From assembly GCA_035704905.1 (NCBI GenBank), contig DASSWN010000104.1, positions 1 to 10,328 of the forward strand: a stretch of 10,328 bases of DNA, in the 5' to 3' direction. Source of the DNA: DASSWG01 sp035704905. Its GTDB lineage: Bacteria > Bacteroidota > Bacteroidia > Flavobacteriales > Flavobacteriaceae. The notes beneath the pieces are model-generated. The model was not told the DNA's origin and did not search any database. It saw nothing but the letters and a program-made list of their open reading frames with translations. Shown in pieces: positions 1 to 6,732 of the stretch (positions are counted from its first letter, which is position 1; the number at the start of each line of letters is the position of its first letter). The position numbers and the translations under genes are program-made.

Positions 1-574
1 CAAAGCCCAACTCATTTAATTCAGCGGTAATTCCGGTGGCCGCCCGTTCACCTGCCCTGCCGCCGCCAAAGCTCTTTTCTCCAATATGGATGAGTCCATT
101 TAGAAACGTGCCGTTGGTTAAAACAACCGTTCTGGCTTTAATTTCGAGTCCTAAAGAGGTTTTCACGCCGATAACTTTCTCGTCTTTTACCACAAGCCCC
201 GAAACCATTTCTTGGTAAAAATCGAGGTTCTCCGTGTTTTCGAGCATCAACCGCCAATCTTCCGCAAACCGCATGCGGTCGCTTTGAACACGCGGGCTCC
301 ACATGGCGGGTCCTTTGGATTTGTTCAGCATTTTAAATTGAATCGCGCTTGTGTCGCTAACAATTCCACTATAGCCGCCCATTGCGTCAATTTCGCGCAC
401 AATTTGTCCTTTTGCAATCCCGCCCATGGCCGGATTACATGACATTTGGGCAATATTTTGTAAATTCATTGTAATCAGAAGTGTCCTGCACCCCATATTG
501 GCTGCCGCTGCTGCAGCTTCGCTTCCTGCATGTCCTGCCCCAACCACAATTACATCGTATTCCTTATTGAACAT
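1..574 (-). CDS. mnmG: MnmG (GidA), tRNA uridine-5-carboxymethylaminomethyl modification enzyme, N-terminal part
   Basis: This FAD protein works with MnmE to install the carboxymethylaminomethyl group on the wobble uridine (U34) of certain tRNAs in the cytoplasm. Reading the minus strand from the ATG at 574 gives 191 codons with no stop, cut by the left window edge; the family is usually about 620 residues, so roughly the first third is present. The N-terminus carries the Rossmann FAD motif GAGHAGSEAA at residues 12-21. The family-typical SCNPAMGG follows at 45-52, then KGPAMWSPRVQSDR, and GGGRAGE near the truncation. The start is chosen because MFNKEYDVIVVGAG is the usual beginning and lies just 5 bases after the ybeY stop, so the two genes are very probably co-transcribed and perhaps translationally coupled. 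The leader (AATAGAAAAA) is A-rich, without a clear Shine-Dalgarno. Identification is secure. Confidence 0.97.
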   Translation of the reverse strand, partial: MFNKEYDVIVVGAGHAGSEAAAAAANMGCRTLLITMNLQNIAQMSCNPAMGGIAKGQIVREIDAMGGYSGIVSDTSAIQFKMLNKSKGPAMWSPRVQSDRMRFAEDWRLMLENTENLDFYQEMVSGLVVKDEKVIGVKTSLGLEIKARTVVLTNGTFLNGLIHIGEKSFGGGRAGERAATGITAELNELGF

Positions 575-579
575 TTTTT

Positions 580-999
580 CTATTGTTCCACGTGGAACAT
601 TTTTAATTTTTCATCTTCCTTTCTTCTCATTTCCGCCGCTTCTTTCTCAGATTTGTCTTTGTAGCCACAAAAATGCAATATTCCATGAATCATTACGCGG
701 CGCAATTCCGTTTCAAAAGGAACGTTAAAATCCGCTGCATTTTCCCCTACCCGTTCGGTACTGATATAAATTTCGCCTTGTACTAAATTTCCGATGCAAT
801 CATCAAAACTGATGATATCCGTCAACGTGTCATGCTGCAAAAATTCTTGGTTCAACTTAAGCAGGTATTCATCATCGCAAAAAATATAACCAATTTCACC
901 CGCGGTTCTTCCTTCGGAGTCAATCACGGAACGTAACCATGCGCGAACTTCTTTCACATTTTGTAATTCAAAATTATTTTCAGAAAAAAAATCGATCAT
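580..999 (-). CDS. ybeY: YbeY, rRNA maturation endoribonuclease
   Basis: YbeY is a metal-dependent endoribonuclease involved in 16S rRNA 3'-end maturation and ribosome quality control. The 139-residue product carries the family signature as HGILHFCGYKDK at 105-116. The two histidines H105 and H109 match the first two metal ligands. The usual third His of HGxLHxxGxDH falls on Asp115, a variant I associate with Bacteroidota versions. The stretch TDIISFD (60-66) matches the conserved strand before the active site. A longer frame opens at a TTG at 1017, but the ATG at 999 is preferred because MIDFFSENNFEL is the typical N-terminus in this phylum. The gene lies 66 bases after the DUF4175-like gene and 5 bases before mnmG, in an apparent operon. 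Its last six codons (MFHVEQ) are spelled by a parS-like palindrome. Confidence 0.95.
   Translation of the reverse strand: MIDFFSENNFELQNVKEVRAWLRSVIDSEGRTAGEIGYIFCDDEYLLKLNQEFLQHDTLTDIISFDDCIGNLVQGEIYISTERVGENAADFNVPFETELRRVMIHGILHFCGYKDKSEKEAAEMRRKEDEKLKMFHVEQ
584..599. other. parS: parS-like ParB binding site (centromere), perfect 16-bp palindrome
   Basis: The sequence TGTTCCACGTGGAACA is a perfect palindrome with the CACGTG core of the conserved bacterial parS site, whose Bacillus form is TGTTTCACGTGAAACA; the CC/GG variant is the form I know from other phyla such as Pseudomonas. ParB binds parS, slides along DNA as a CTP clamp, and works with ParA and SMC in chromosome segregation. Here it occupies the last codons of ybeY and ends 9 bases before the mnmG start. 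In many bacteria parS sites cluster near the replication origin, so this site hints that the window is origin-proximal. No parA or parB gene is in the window, so the call rests on the sequence match alone. Confidence 0.8.
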
Positions 1000-1042
1000 T
1001 GTTTTGAATTTCGACAAGTATGTGCCCTTTTTGGAAAAATCA

Positions 1043-1074
1043 GCCTAAAGCCTACTGCTTTCCGCCTAAAGCTT
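1043..1074. repeat. Short direct repeat GCCTAAAG x2 at the end of the DUF4175-like gene
   Basis: GCCTAAAG occurs at 1043-1050 and again at 1064-1071, the second copy covering the stop codon of the large gene. Between them a 5-bp stem, AAAGC and GCTTT around a 5-base loop, can form. It is too weak and lacks the T-run needed for a convincing terminator, which fits the idea that transcription continues into ybeY. The extended form AAGCTTTAGGC (minus strand, 1074-1064) has a near-identical copy after another gene at 9218-9228. Confidence 0.5.
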
Positions 1075-4000
1075 TTCAAAATACTCCTCCACCAATTCTT
1101 TATAATTTTGTCGCAAAGGTAAGCTTTGCCGATTTAAAATTTCAGTGGTTTGGAAATAATCTTTGGCTTTCAATAGGTTGGCGTTGGTGGTGTTCCTATA
1201 TTCCTTTTTATTGGTTTCCGATTCCCGTTTTGTTTCCTGTCCCTGTTTGTACGTCGCATTCTCCAATTTCATCAATTGATGTTGTAACGCCAAGATTTTC
1301 TGCAAGGTTTGTTGGTTGAAACCTTTTAGCAAAAGCTCGTTGCTGATTTCTTCCATTTCCCGAACCATTCGCTTGGCATTCGGTCCCAAACCAGCCTGTC
1401 GTATTTTGTCTTCCAAGGCATTTCGCAGTTGCTGTTGTTGTTTATAGATTTCGTATAATTCGCCATTTAGTCCTTCTTGTCCCTTGCCTTCACTCCCTTG
1501 GCTTTGTCCTTGTTGGCCTTGGCCAGGTTTTTGTTGACCGCTCTTCCCTTCTTTTGATTGACCTGTTTCGCCGGATTTCCCTTCTTTTCCTTCCCCCGAT
1601 TTCCCTTGCTTCATTCCCTGTTTCATCTTTTCACCTATTTCACCTTGCTTTTTGATAATGTCGGGTAGCTGAAATCCTCTGCCTTCACCTTCTTGGCCGG
1701 GTTTTCCTTGTCCCATTCCTTTCATTTGCATTTGCATTTGATTCAAAGCACTGCCAAGCATCAAGGCCAAATCGTTTGCGCCAGTTATTGTATATTGCTG
1801 ACTTCCAATACCTTGTGGTATTTGATTTTCTGCTAAACGTTCAATGGACTTGTCGATATTAAAAGAAACATCGGTCAGTTTTTCGGTGATTTTCATGGAA
1901 ACCATAGGGTTTCGTAATGCCAAAGCATACAAGCTGTCATCGACATGTTCAAAATTTGTTCGGAGCATATTCTGGCGTTTAAGCTTCTCCACATATATCG
2001 GATTTTTCTCTTGGATTGTTTTAAAATCTTCCATCAAGGCTTCTTGCTGAAAGGAAAATGTTAAAAGGTTATCCAAAATTTGGCGCAACATTTTGGCGTC
2101 TTCTTGGTTACCTTGTGCCGCCGCCATCATCATTTGTTGTTGCATTTTCTCTGAAAGTTCCTGCATTTTTTTGGCCGCATTTTGCTGGCTTTTTTGTGCA
2201 TCGGATTTGCTTTCTTGTTGTTGTTTTTGTTGCTCGGCTTGTTCGGCCTTCTCTGCTTCTTCCAAATTTTCGGAAGCTTTTTTCTGTTCTTCCGAAATGT
2301 CTTCTTTCTTTTTTTCGTCCATACCGAGTTCCATCGGATTTTTCAAACTTTCGTTTTCCTTTTTCAATTCCTGCATTTCCTTTTCAATTTCGTGAAATTC
2401 ACGGTTTAAGGAATCCTGGGCTTCCTTGGTGTTTTCTTCATTTTTTTTGGAAAGCGCATCTTGTTCCGCTGCCAACTTTTGCAAATCTTCCGCAATTTTT
2501 TTGGTTTTTTCTTCCACGTAAAATCGCTTGGTCAATTCGAGCAATTGCTCCAAATTCTTTTGCTGGTTAATGTTTTCCTTGGCAAGCTGCTCCAACTCTT
2601 TTCCCAGATTCTCTTCATTGATCTTTTTGGTATATTCCTCCAACTTCTTCAACAGTTCTTCATTTTCCTTCAATTTCTTTTCTGTTTGCTCCAAGCGTTC
2701 TTGAAGTTCCTGTTTATACGGGTCTTTTTCTTCTTCAGGTTGAAATTCTTCCAAATTTTTCTTTAGGTCTTTCGTATAGTTCATCATCATTTGCCGTTGC
2801 TGTTCTTGCCGCTCAAGAAAGTTTTCCAGTTTTTTCCGATCTGTGTAACTCCATTGCTCCTGCTCTTTTTCCAACTGGTTGAATTCCGAAAGCTCTTTTT
2901 TGAAATCTTCTAACTTTTCCGCCGATTTGTTCATTCCTTGCATGGCGTTCTTTTGATTTTCCAATAATTGCTTTTCTTTTTCGGAATCGGTTGGTTTACG
3001 GAAGTTGAATATTCGACTTTTAGTCCTTTTTGCCCCGTGGACGCCGTCATTGTCAAAAACTTGAAAATAAAATTCGTAAGAAACGCCCTTTTCGAGTTGA
3101 AGCGTGTCGGGAAAAGCAGATAGAAATTCCGCGAAAGAGGTTCCAGGAATCGAAATCGGCTTTTTATGGATTTCTGACGGATTGTTTATCGGATAATATA
3201 CAAGTTCCATTTTCGAAAGTCCGTAATCGTCCGAAATTTTTCCGTGAAAGTACATGCTTTGTTTATCGATAGAATCTATTTTCATTTGAAGTTCCATTTT
3301 TGGAAATTCGTCTTTTATTGCCTTCAAGTTGAAAGATAGTTTCTCATATTCCGCTATATTTTTATTGGAGGTTGCCAATTGGTACGAAATGCTTTGCAAA
3401 ACTCGTTTTTCCAAGGAAAAATTACTGCCGTTTTTGCTGAAGTTCATTAGCGAATCATGCACTTGCAGTGTCACGTCATCGGTGGCACGGGTTTTCAATT
3501 TCCAAAGAACCGTTGTTCCCACCGGAACCGTGGCATTTCCCGTGCCATTGATTGTTTCATCCGTTTTTCCCGTATAAGCCGGATAGTCCAATTCCATTTC
3601 AAAATCAAGAAGTGTTGGCACCGGCACCACATCAATACTGTAATTTGTTGAACGTACTTCATTTGCGCTTACAAAAAAATCGACAGGTTGCGCCATTTTG
3701 TCGAAAACATAGGTGAAATCGCCGGGCGATTCGGATTTCAAAAAATAGGTTTCCCCATTAAAATGAATTGAAGCACTTTCGGGAACAATATTTCCTTCAG
3801 AACGAATTCTTAAGGTAAAAGATTCGTTTTGGCGCGCATTCAAATTTTCGTTCATCACAAAAAATTGAAATGGGGCGGGCGGTTCATAAGCAACTTGGTA
3901 ATGTACGATCCGCTCATAACTGTTGGAGAAAAGTTCGCTTTTTCCTGAAATATAAATTGCAAAAACCACCAAAACCGGAATAATTGCAAATTTTAAATAT

Positions 4001-4452
4001 TTCAAATTTCCTCGAAAATCGACAGCAAACTGAAATGGAACAGGCTTTAGTTCAGCTGCCTTTTGGTCAATTCCCGCCATCATCAGTTCCGAATTTCCTC
4101 CTTGCTTTTTCAATTGCAACACATTCAGCAATTTGTCGCTAACTTCCGGAAAATGGTTTCCGATCATTGTGGAGGCTGTTTCCAAATCGATTCCTTTCGA
4201 AAGTTTAAACAAACGGAATAGCGGAATAATGATGAATTTCATGAACAACCCCGCTTCAACGGCAATAAAAGACCAAAACAAAATGCTTCTTCCAATTTGT
4301 CCCAACCAGAAAAAATATTCCAGTGAAACCAACAACAGCAGATAAAGCAACCCCACGGAAAAAAACAAAATCGTCCCTTTTATGAGTTCGTTTGTATAAT
4401 ATTTCCGGATAAACGCCTCTAGCTTGGCGCAAATAAGTTCATAATTGTTCAT
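1066..4452 (-). CDS. DUF4175-like large membrane-anchored coiled-coil protein
   Basis: This 1128-residue protein of unknown function resembles the DUF4175 proteins of Bacteroidota, which I recall next to ybeY and mnmG. Two hydrophobic segments lie near the N-terminus (about 24-48 and 55-80), followed by a third (about 152-170). A large beta-rich region, probably periplasmic, runs from about 185 to 485 and includes FEMELDYPAYTGK at 284-296. A long Lys/Glu/Gln-rich coiled coil spans about 490-780 with Met clusters (QQQMMMAAA at 771-779). A Gly/Gln/Lys-rich low-complexity stretch covers about 910-995, and a helical tail ends the protein. The frame is open up to 4569, but the Met at 4452 (MNNYELICAKLEAFIRKYYT) is the better start: the longer version would overlap the divergent gene and adds an atypical tail. 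It heads the apparent operon with ybeY and mnmG. The topology suggests an envelope protein; its role is unknown to me. Confidence 0.85.
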   Translation of the reverse strand: MNNYELICAKLEAFIRKYYTNELIKGTILFFSVGLLYLLLLVSLEYFFWLGQIGRSILFWSFIAVEAGLFMKFIIIPLFRLFKLSKGIDLETASTMIGNHFPEVSDKLLNVLQLKKQGGNSELMMAGIDQKAAELKPVPFQFAVDFRGNLKYLKFAIIPVLVVFAIYISGKSELFSNSYERIVHYQVAYEPPAPFQFFVMNENLNARQNESFTLRIRSEGNIVPESASIHFNGETYFLKSESPGDFTYVFDKMAQPVDFFVSANEVRSTNYSIDVVPVPTLLDFEMELDYPAYTGKTDETINGTGNATVPVGTTVLWKLKTRATDDVTLQVHDSLMNFSKNGSNFSLEKRVLQSISYQLATSNKNIAEYEKLSFNLKAIKDEFPKMELQMKIDSIDKQSMYFHGKISDDYGLSKMELVYYPINNPSEIHKKPISIPGTSFAEFLSAFPDTLQLEKGVSYEFYFQVFDNDGVHGAKRTKSRIFNFRKPTDSEKEKQLLENQKNAMQGMNKSAEKLEDFKKELSEFNQLEKEQEQWSYTDRKKLENFLERQEQQRQMMMNYTKDLKKNLEEFQPEEEKDPYKQELQERLEQTEKKLKENEELLKKLEEYTKKINEENLGKELEQLAKENINQQKNLEQLLELTKRFYVEEKTKKIAEDLQKLAAEQDALSKKNEENTKEAQDSLNREFHEIEKEMQELKKENESLKNPMELGMDEKKKEDISEEQKKASENLEEAEKAEQAEQQKQQQESKSDAQKSQQNAAKKMQELSEKMQQQMMMAAAQGNQEDAKMLRQILDNLLTFSFQQEALMEDFKTIQEKNPIYVEKLKRQNMLRTNFEHVDDSLYALALRNPMVSMKITEKLTDVSFNIDKSIERLAENQIPQGIGSQQYTITGANDLALMLGSALNQMQMQMKGMGQGKPGQEGEGRGFQLPDIIKKQGEIGEKMKQGMKQGKSGEGKEGKSGETGQSKEGKSGQQKPGQGQQGQSQGSEGKGQEGLNGELYEIYKQQQQLRNALEDKIRQAGLGPNAKRMVREMEEISNELLLKGFNQQTLQKILALQHQLMKLENATYKQGQETKRESETNKKEYRNTTNANLLKAKDYFQTTEILNRQSLPLRQNYKELVEEYFEKL

Positions 4453-4477
4453 GCTATTAAAAATGCTTCTACTAAAA

Positions 4478-4505
4478 CCTATAAAACTACGAAATATTTT
4501 ATAGG
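4478..4505. promoter_or_regulatory. Inverted repeat in the divergent promoter region (candidate operator or 5'UTR hairpin)
   Basis: Perfect 9-bp arms CCTATAAAA (4478-4486) and TTTTATAGG (4497-4505) surround a 10-base spacer. The dyad lies between the divergent starts of the DUF4175-like gene (4452, minus) and the lipoprotein gene (4581, plus), where control sites would be expected. It could bind a dimeric regulator, or fold as a hairpin in the leader of the minus-strand transcript. No T-run follows either arm, so it does not look like a terminator. I see no clear TAnnTTTG box on either strand in this gap; TACATTG at 4537-4543 is a poor partial match for the plus-strand gene. Confidence 0.45.
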
Positions 4506-4580
4506 GAAAAGATTCAGTGCGTTTGTTTTTTTTCGTTACATTGTAGTAGCAAAATGAACAAAAACTCAAAAAGAAAACTT

Positions 4581-5018
4581 ATGAAAAGAGTATTGAAATT
4601 TTCAATTATTGCATTGTTGTTTGTGGCTTGCGACAAAGATTGCGGTGATGAAGTAGCTGCAACGGGACCGGTGGGTTTTACATTTGAAGTCGTGAAGGAA
4701 AGTACACACGAAAATGTGTTTACTGCCGGATTTTATACCAAAAGTCAAATCCACATCACCGATCAAAATGACGAACCGATAACTTTCGATTTTATTGCTG
4801 AAAACAATTTAAATCTTATAAAAGTTAACTTGGGTTGGGAAACCAAAACCGACGTTTACGATGTAACTATCGGCGAGGACATTGAATTCCAAATTCTTTT
4901 CAGCTTGAAAGAAACAGAGACCGAATGCAGTTCCAGTACGCATTTGGAAAATCTGGAAATTCAAGGTGCGGAATCGGAAACTTCGGAAGAAACTTATATG
5001 CGAATTTTGGTGCCTTGA
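4581..5018 (+). CDS. Small predicted lipoprotein of unknown function
   Basis: The 145-residue product starts MKRVLKFSIIALLFVAC: a basic N-terminus, a short hydrophobic core and a lipobox-like FVAC with the lipidated cysteine at residue 17, so it is a signal peptidase II substrate. The mature start is acidic (CDKDCGDE), which recalls the export signals of surface lipoproteins in Bacteroidota, though it is not an exact match to any consensus I know. The remainder alternates short strand-like segments (FTFEVV, SQIHITD, VYDVTIG, IEFQILFSL), suggesting a small beta-sandwich. Two further cysteines are at about 21 and in ETECSSS. An upstream ATG at 4554 is in frame, but the signal peptide fits the ATG at 4581 better, and that codon follows an A-rich leader. 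The gene stands alone between a divergent neighbour and gltX. I do not recognise the family. Confidence 0.75.
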   Translation: MKRVLKFSIIALLFVACDKDCGDEVAATGPVGFTFEVVKESTHENVFTAGFYTKSQIHITDQNDEPITFDFIAENNLNLIKVNLGWETKTDVYDVTIGEDIEFQILFSLKETETECSSSTHLENLEIQGAESETSEETYMRILVP

Positions 5019-5060
5019 AAAATCACGGTTAAACCTAATTGGATTTTCTCCAAAATTGCC

Positions 5061-5094
5061 ATTGGTTCGTTTTGGTTTGAAGATCGTATCTTTG
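5061..5094 (+). promoter_or_regulatory. Predicted Bacteroidota-type promoter of gltX
   Basis: TATCTTTG at 5087-5094 matches the TAnnTTTG -7 box of the primary sigma factor of Bacteroidota. ATTG at 5061-5064 can serve as the -33 TTG element with a 22-base spacer, at the long end of the usual range. Transcription would begin near 5100, leaving a leader of about 10 bases before the gltX ATG at 5112. Confidence 0.6.
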
Positions 5095-5111
5095 TTTCCA
5101 AAAAAAATTCC

Positions 5112-6635
5112 ATGGCTTCAAAAGTTCGGGTGCGTTTTGCGCCAAGTCCCACCGGACCGCTGCATATTGGCGGGGTACGGACAGCATTGTACAATTATTT
5201 GTTCGCCAAAAAGCACGGCGGCGATTTCCTTTTGCGCATTGAAGACACCGATCAAGACCGTTTTGTGGAAGGTGCCGAACAATACATTATCGATAGCTTG
5301 AATTGGTGCGAAATCCCGTTCGATGAAGGACCCGAAAAAGATGGTGGTTTCGGTCCGTATAGGCAAAGTGAACGCCAAGATTTATACAAAAAATACGCCG
5401 ATCAATTGGTGGAAAGCGGGCATGCTTATTTGGCTTTTGATTCGCCGGAATCGTTGGACTCCCATCGAACGACACACGAAGAGCAAGGAAAAACCTTTAT
5501 TTACAACTGGCACAACCGGTTGAAACTTGTAAATTCCCTCTCACTTTCGCCCAATGAAGTACAATCAAAAATTGATGCGGGCGAACCTTATGTCATTCGT
5601 TTTAAGCCACCTGCGGAAGAATGGGTTTTTATGCATGATGAGATTCGTGGTGGCATTGAAACCGAAACACAACTTCTCGACGACAAAATCCTATTTAAAA
5701 GCGACGGCATGCCAACCTATCATTTGGCCAATATCGTGGACGACCACTTGATGGAAATCACCCACGTTATTCGAGGGGAAGAGTGGTTACCATCCTTGCC
5801 ATTGCATATTTTATTATACAAAGCATTTGGTTGGGAAGCACCTAAATTCGCGCATTTGCCGCTTATTTTGAAACCACAGGGAAAAGGAAAATTGAGCAAA
5901 CGAGATGGCGATAAAGGCGGTTTTCCAGTTTTTCCCTTGGAATGGAAGGATCCGAAATCGGGGGAAATTTCATCCGGTTACCGCGAAGAAGGTTATTTGC
6001 CGGAAGCCGTTGTAAACATGCTTGCTTTTTTGGGTTGGAACCCGGGAACGGAACAAGAAATTTTCAGCTTGGAAGAATTGGTTCAAGCATTCGAACTGGA
6101 ACGTGTTCATAAATCAGGGGCAAAATTCGATCCGGAGAAAACGAAATGGTTCCAACATCATTATTTCCAGACGGAAAATAATCATGATTTGGCCAAAAAA
6201 TTCCAAGAAATCCTTCAACAAAAAGAAATTGAAGTTTCTTTGGATTATGTGGAGGAAGTTGTGGCCACCTTGAAAGAACGCGCCACTTTTGTTTCTGATT
6301 TCTGGGAATTGGGTTCTTATTATTTTGTGGCTCCCTCAGAATTTGACCAAAAAGCAGCAAAAAAAGCTTGGAAAGAAAACACGTCGGAATTAATGAAAGA
6401 AATTGCCGCCATCTTCGAAACTTTGGCCGATTTTGACCAAAAGAATGTGGAGCAGGTTCTCAAAACTTGGATCGGTGAACGCGGAATTGGCTTCGGGAAA
6501 GTAATGCAACCCTTGCGGTTGGCACTTGTCGGCACAATGAAAGGCCCTGATTTGTTTCATATTATGTCTTGCATCGGGAAAAAAGAAACCGTGAAACGAA
6601 TCCGTTTTGCCATCGACGAACTTGAACCAAAATAG
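5112..6635 (+). CDS. gltX: Glutamate--tRNA ligase (GluRS)
   Basis: GluRS charges tRNA with glutamate using ATP, in the cytoplasm. The 507-residue product is a class I synthetase. The first signature is RFAPSPTGPLHIGG at 8-21, with HIGG in place of HIGH. LLRIEDTDQDR follows near residue 40, VIRGEEWLPSLPLHILLY in the catalytic domain, and KLSKRDGD from 260 is the KMSKS equivalent. After this loop comes an insertion (FPVFPLEWKDPKSGE) that I associate with Bacteroidota enzymes. The helical anticodon-binding domain occupies roughly 340-507 and includes FDPEKTKWFQHHYF and, close to the end, GFGKVMQPLRLALVG. The length is normal for the family and the frame is intact. The start is supported by the typical N-terminus and a promoter just upstream. 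The gene is separated from both neighbours by about 95 bases, so it is probably its own transcription unit. Confidence 0.98.
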   Translation: MASKVRVRFAPSPTGPLHIGGVRTALYNYLFAKKHGGDFLLRIEDTDQDRFVEGAEQYIIDSLNWCEIPFDEGPEKDGGFGPYRQSERQDLYKKYADQLVESGHAYLAFDSPESLDSHRTTHEEQGKTFIYNWHNRLKLVNSLSLSPNEVQSKIDAGEPYVIRFKPPAEEWVFMHDEIRGGIETETQLLDDKILFKSDGMPTYHLANIVDDHLMEITHVIRGEEWLPSLPLHILLYKAFGWEAPKFAHLPLILKPQGKGKLSKRDGDKGGFPVFPLEWKDPKSGEISSGYREEGYLPEAVVNMLAFLGWNPGTEQEIFSLEELVQAFELERVHKSGAKFDPEKTKWFQHHYFQTENNHDLAKKFQEILQQKEIEVSLDYVEEVVATLKERATFVSDFWELGSYYFVAPSEFDQKAAKKAWKENTSELMKEIAAIFETLADFDQKNVEQVLKTWIGERGIGFGKVMQPLRLALVGTMKGPDLFHIMSCIGKKETVKRIRFAIDELEPK

Positions 6636-6701
6636 CGAAAAAGAATGCGGGTCTCAAAACCCAAAAATCTCATAAAGTGCGAATTCCCGCCCACAGATTT
6701 T

Positions 6702-6709
6702 TAACTTTG
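6702..6709 (+). promoter_or_regulatory. Predicted promoter -7 box of the M3 peptidase gene
   Basis: TAACTTTG fits TAnnTTTG and lies 23 bases before the ATG at 6733. No good TTG is found 17-23 bases upstream, so the -33 element is weak or absent. The intergenic stretch 6636-6732 holds no convincing terminator for gltX. Confidence 0.5.
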
Positions 6710-6732
6710 CATTTCTTTGAAAAAAAACTGTT

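Noticed and set aside
1000..1017. TTG start adding six residues to YbeY
   Set aside because: The ATG at 999 gives the typical N-terminus MIDFFSENNF, and TTG is a weaker start.
2058..2766. Several Phe/Leu-rich open frames on the plus strand opposite the DUF4175-like gene
   Set aside because: They are the antisense of Lys/Glu-rich coiled-coil codons (AAA/GAA read as TTT/TTC); the composition is artificial and the minus-strand gene explains the region.
4453..4569. Extended N-terminus of the DUF4175-like gene from an upstream ATG
   Set aside because: It would add 39 atypical residues, run through the intergenic dyad and overlap the divergent frame; the internal Met at 4452 gives the family-like start.
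5050..5075. CCAAAA...TTTTGG inverted repeat between the lipoprotein gene and gltX as a terminator
   Set aside because: The stem is only 6 bp of mostly A-T pairs with a 14-base loop, overlaps the gltX promoter, and has no following T-run.
6636..6732. GCGGG / CCCGC pairing after gltX as a terminator
   Set aside because: The arms are 5 bp with more than 30 bases between them and lack a T-run directly after; chance is a better explanation.
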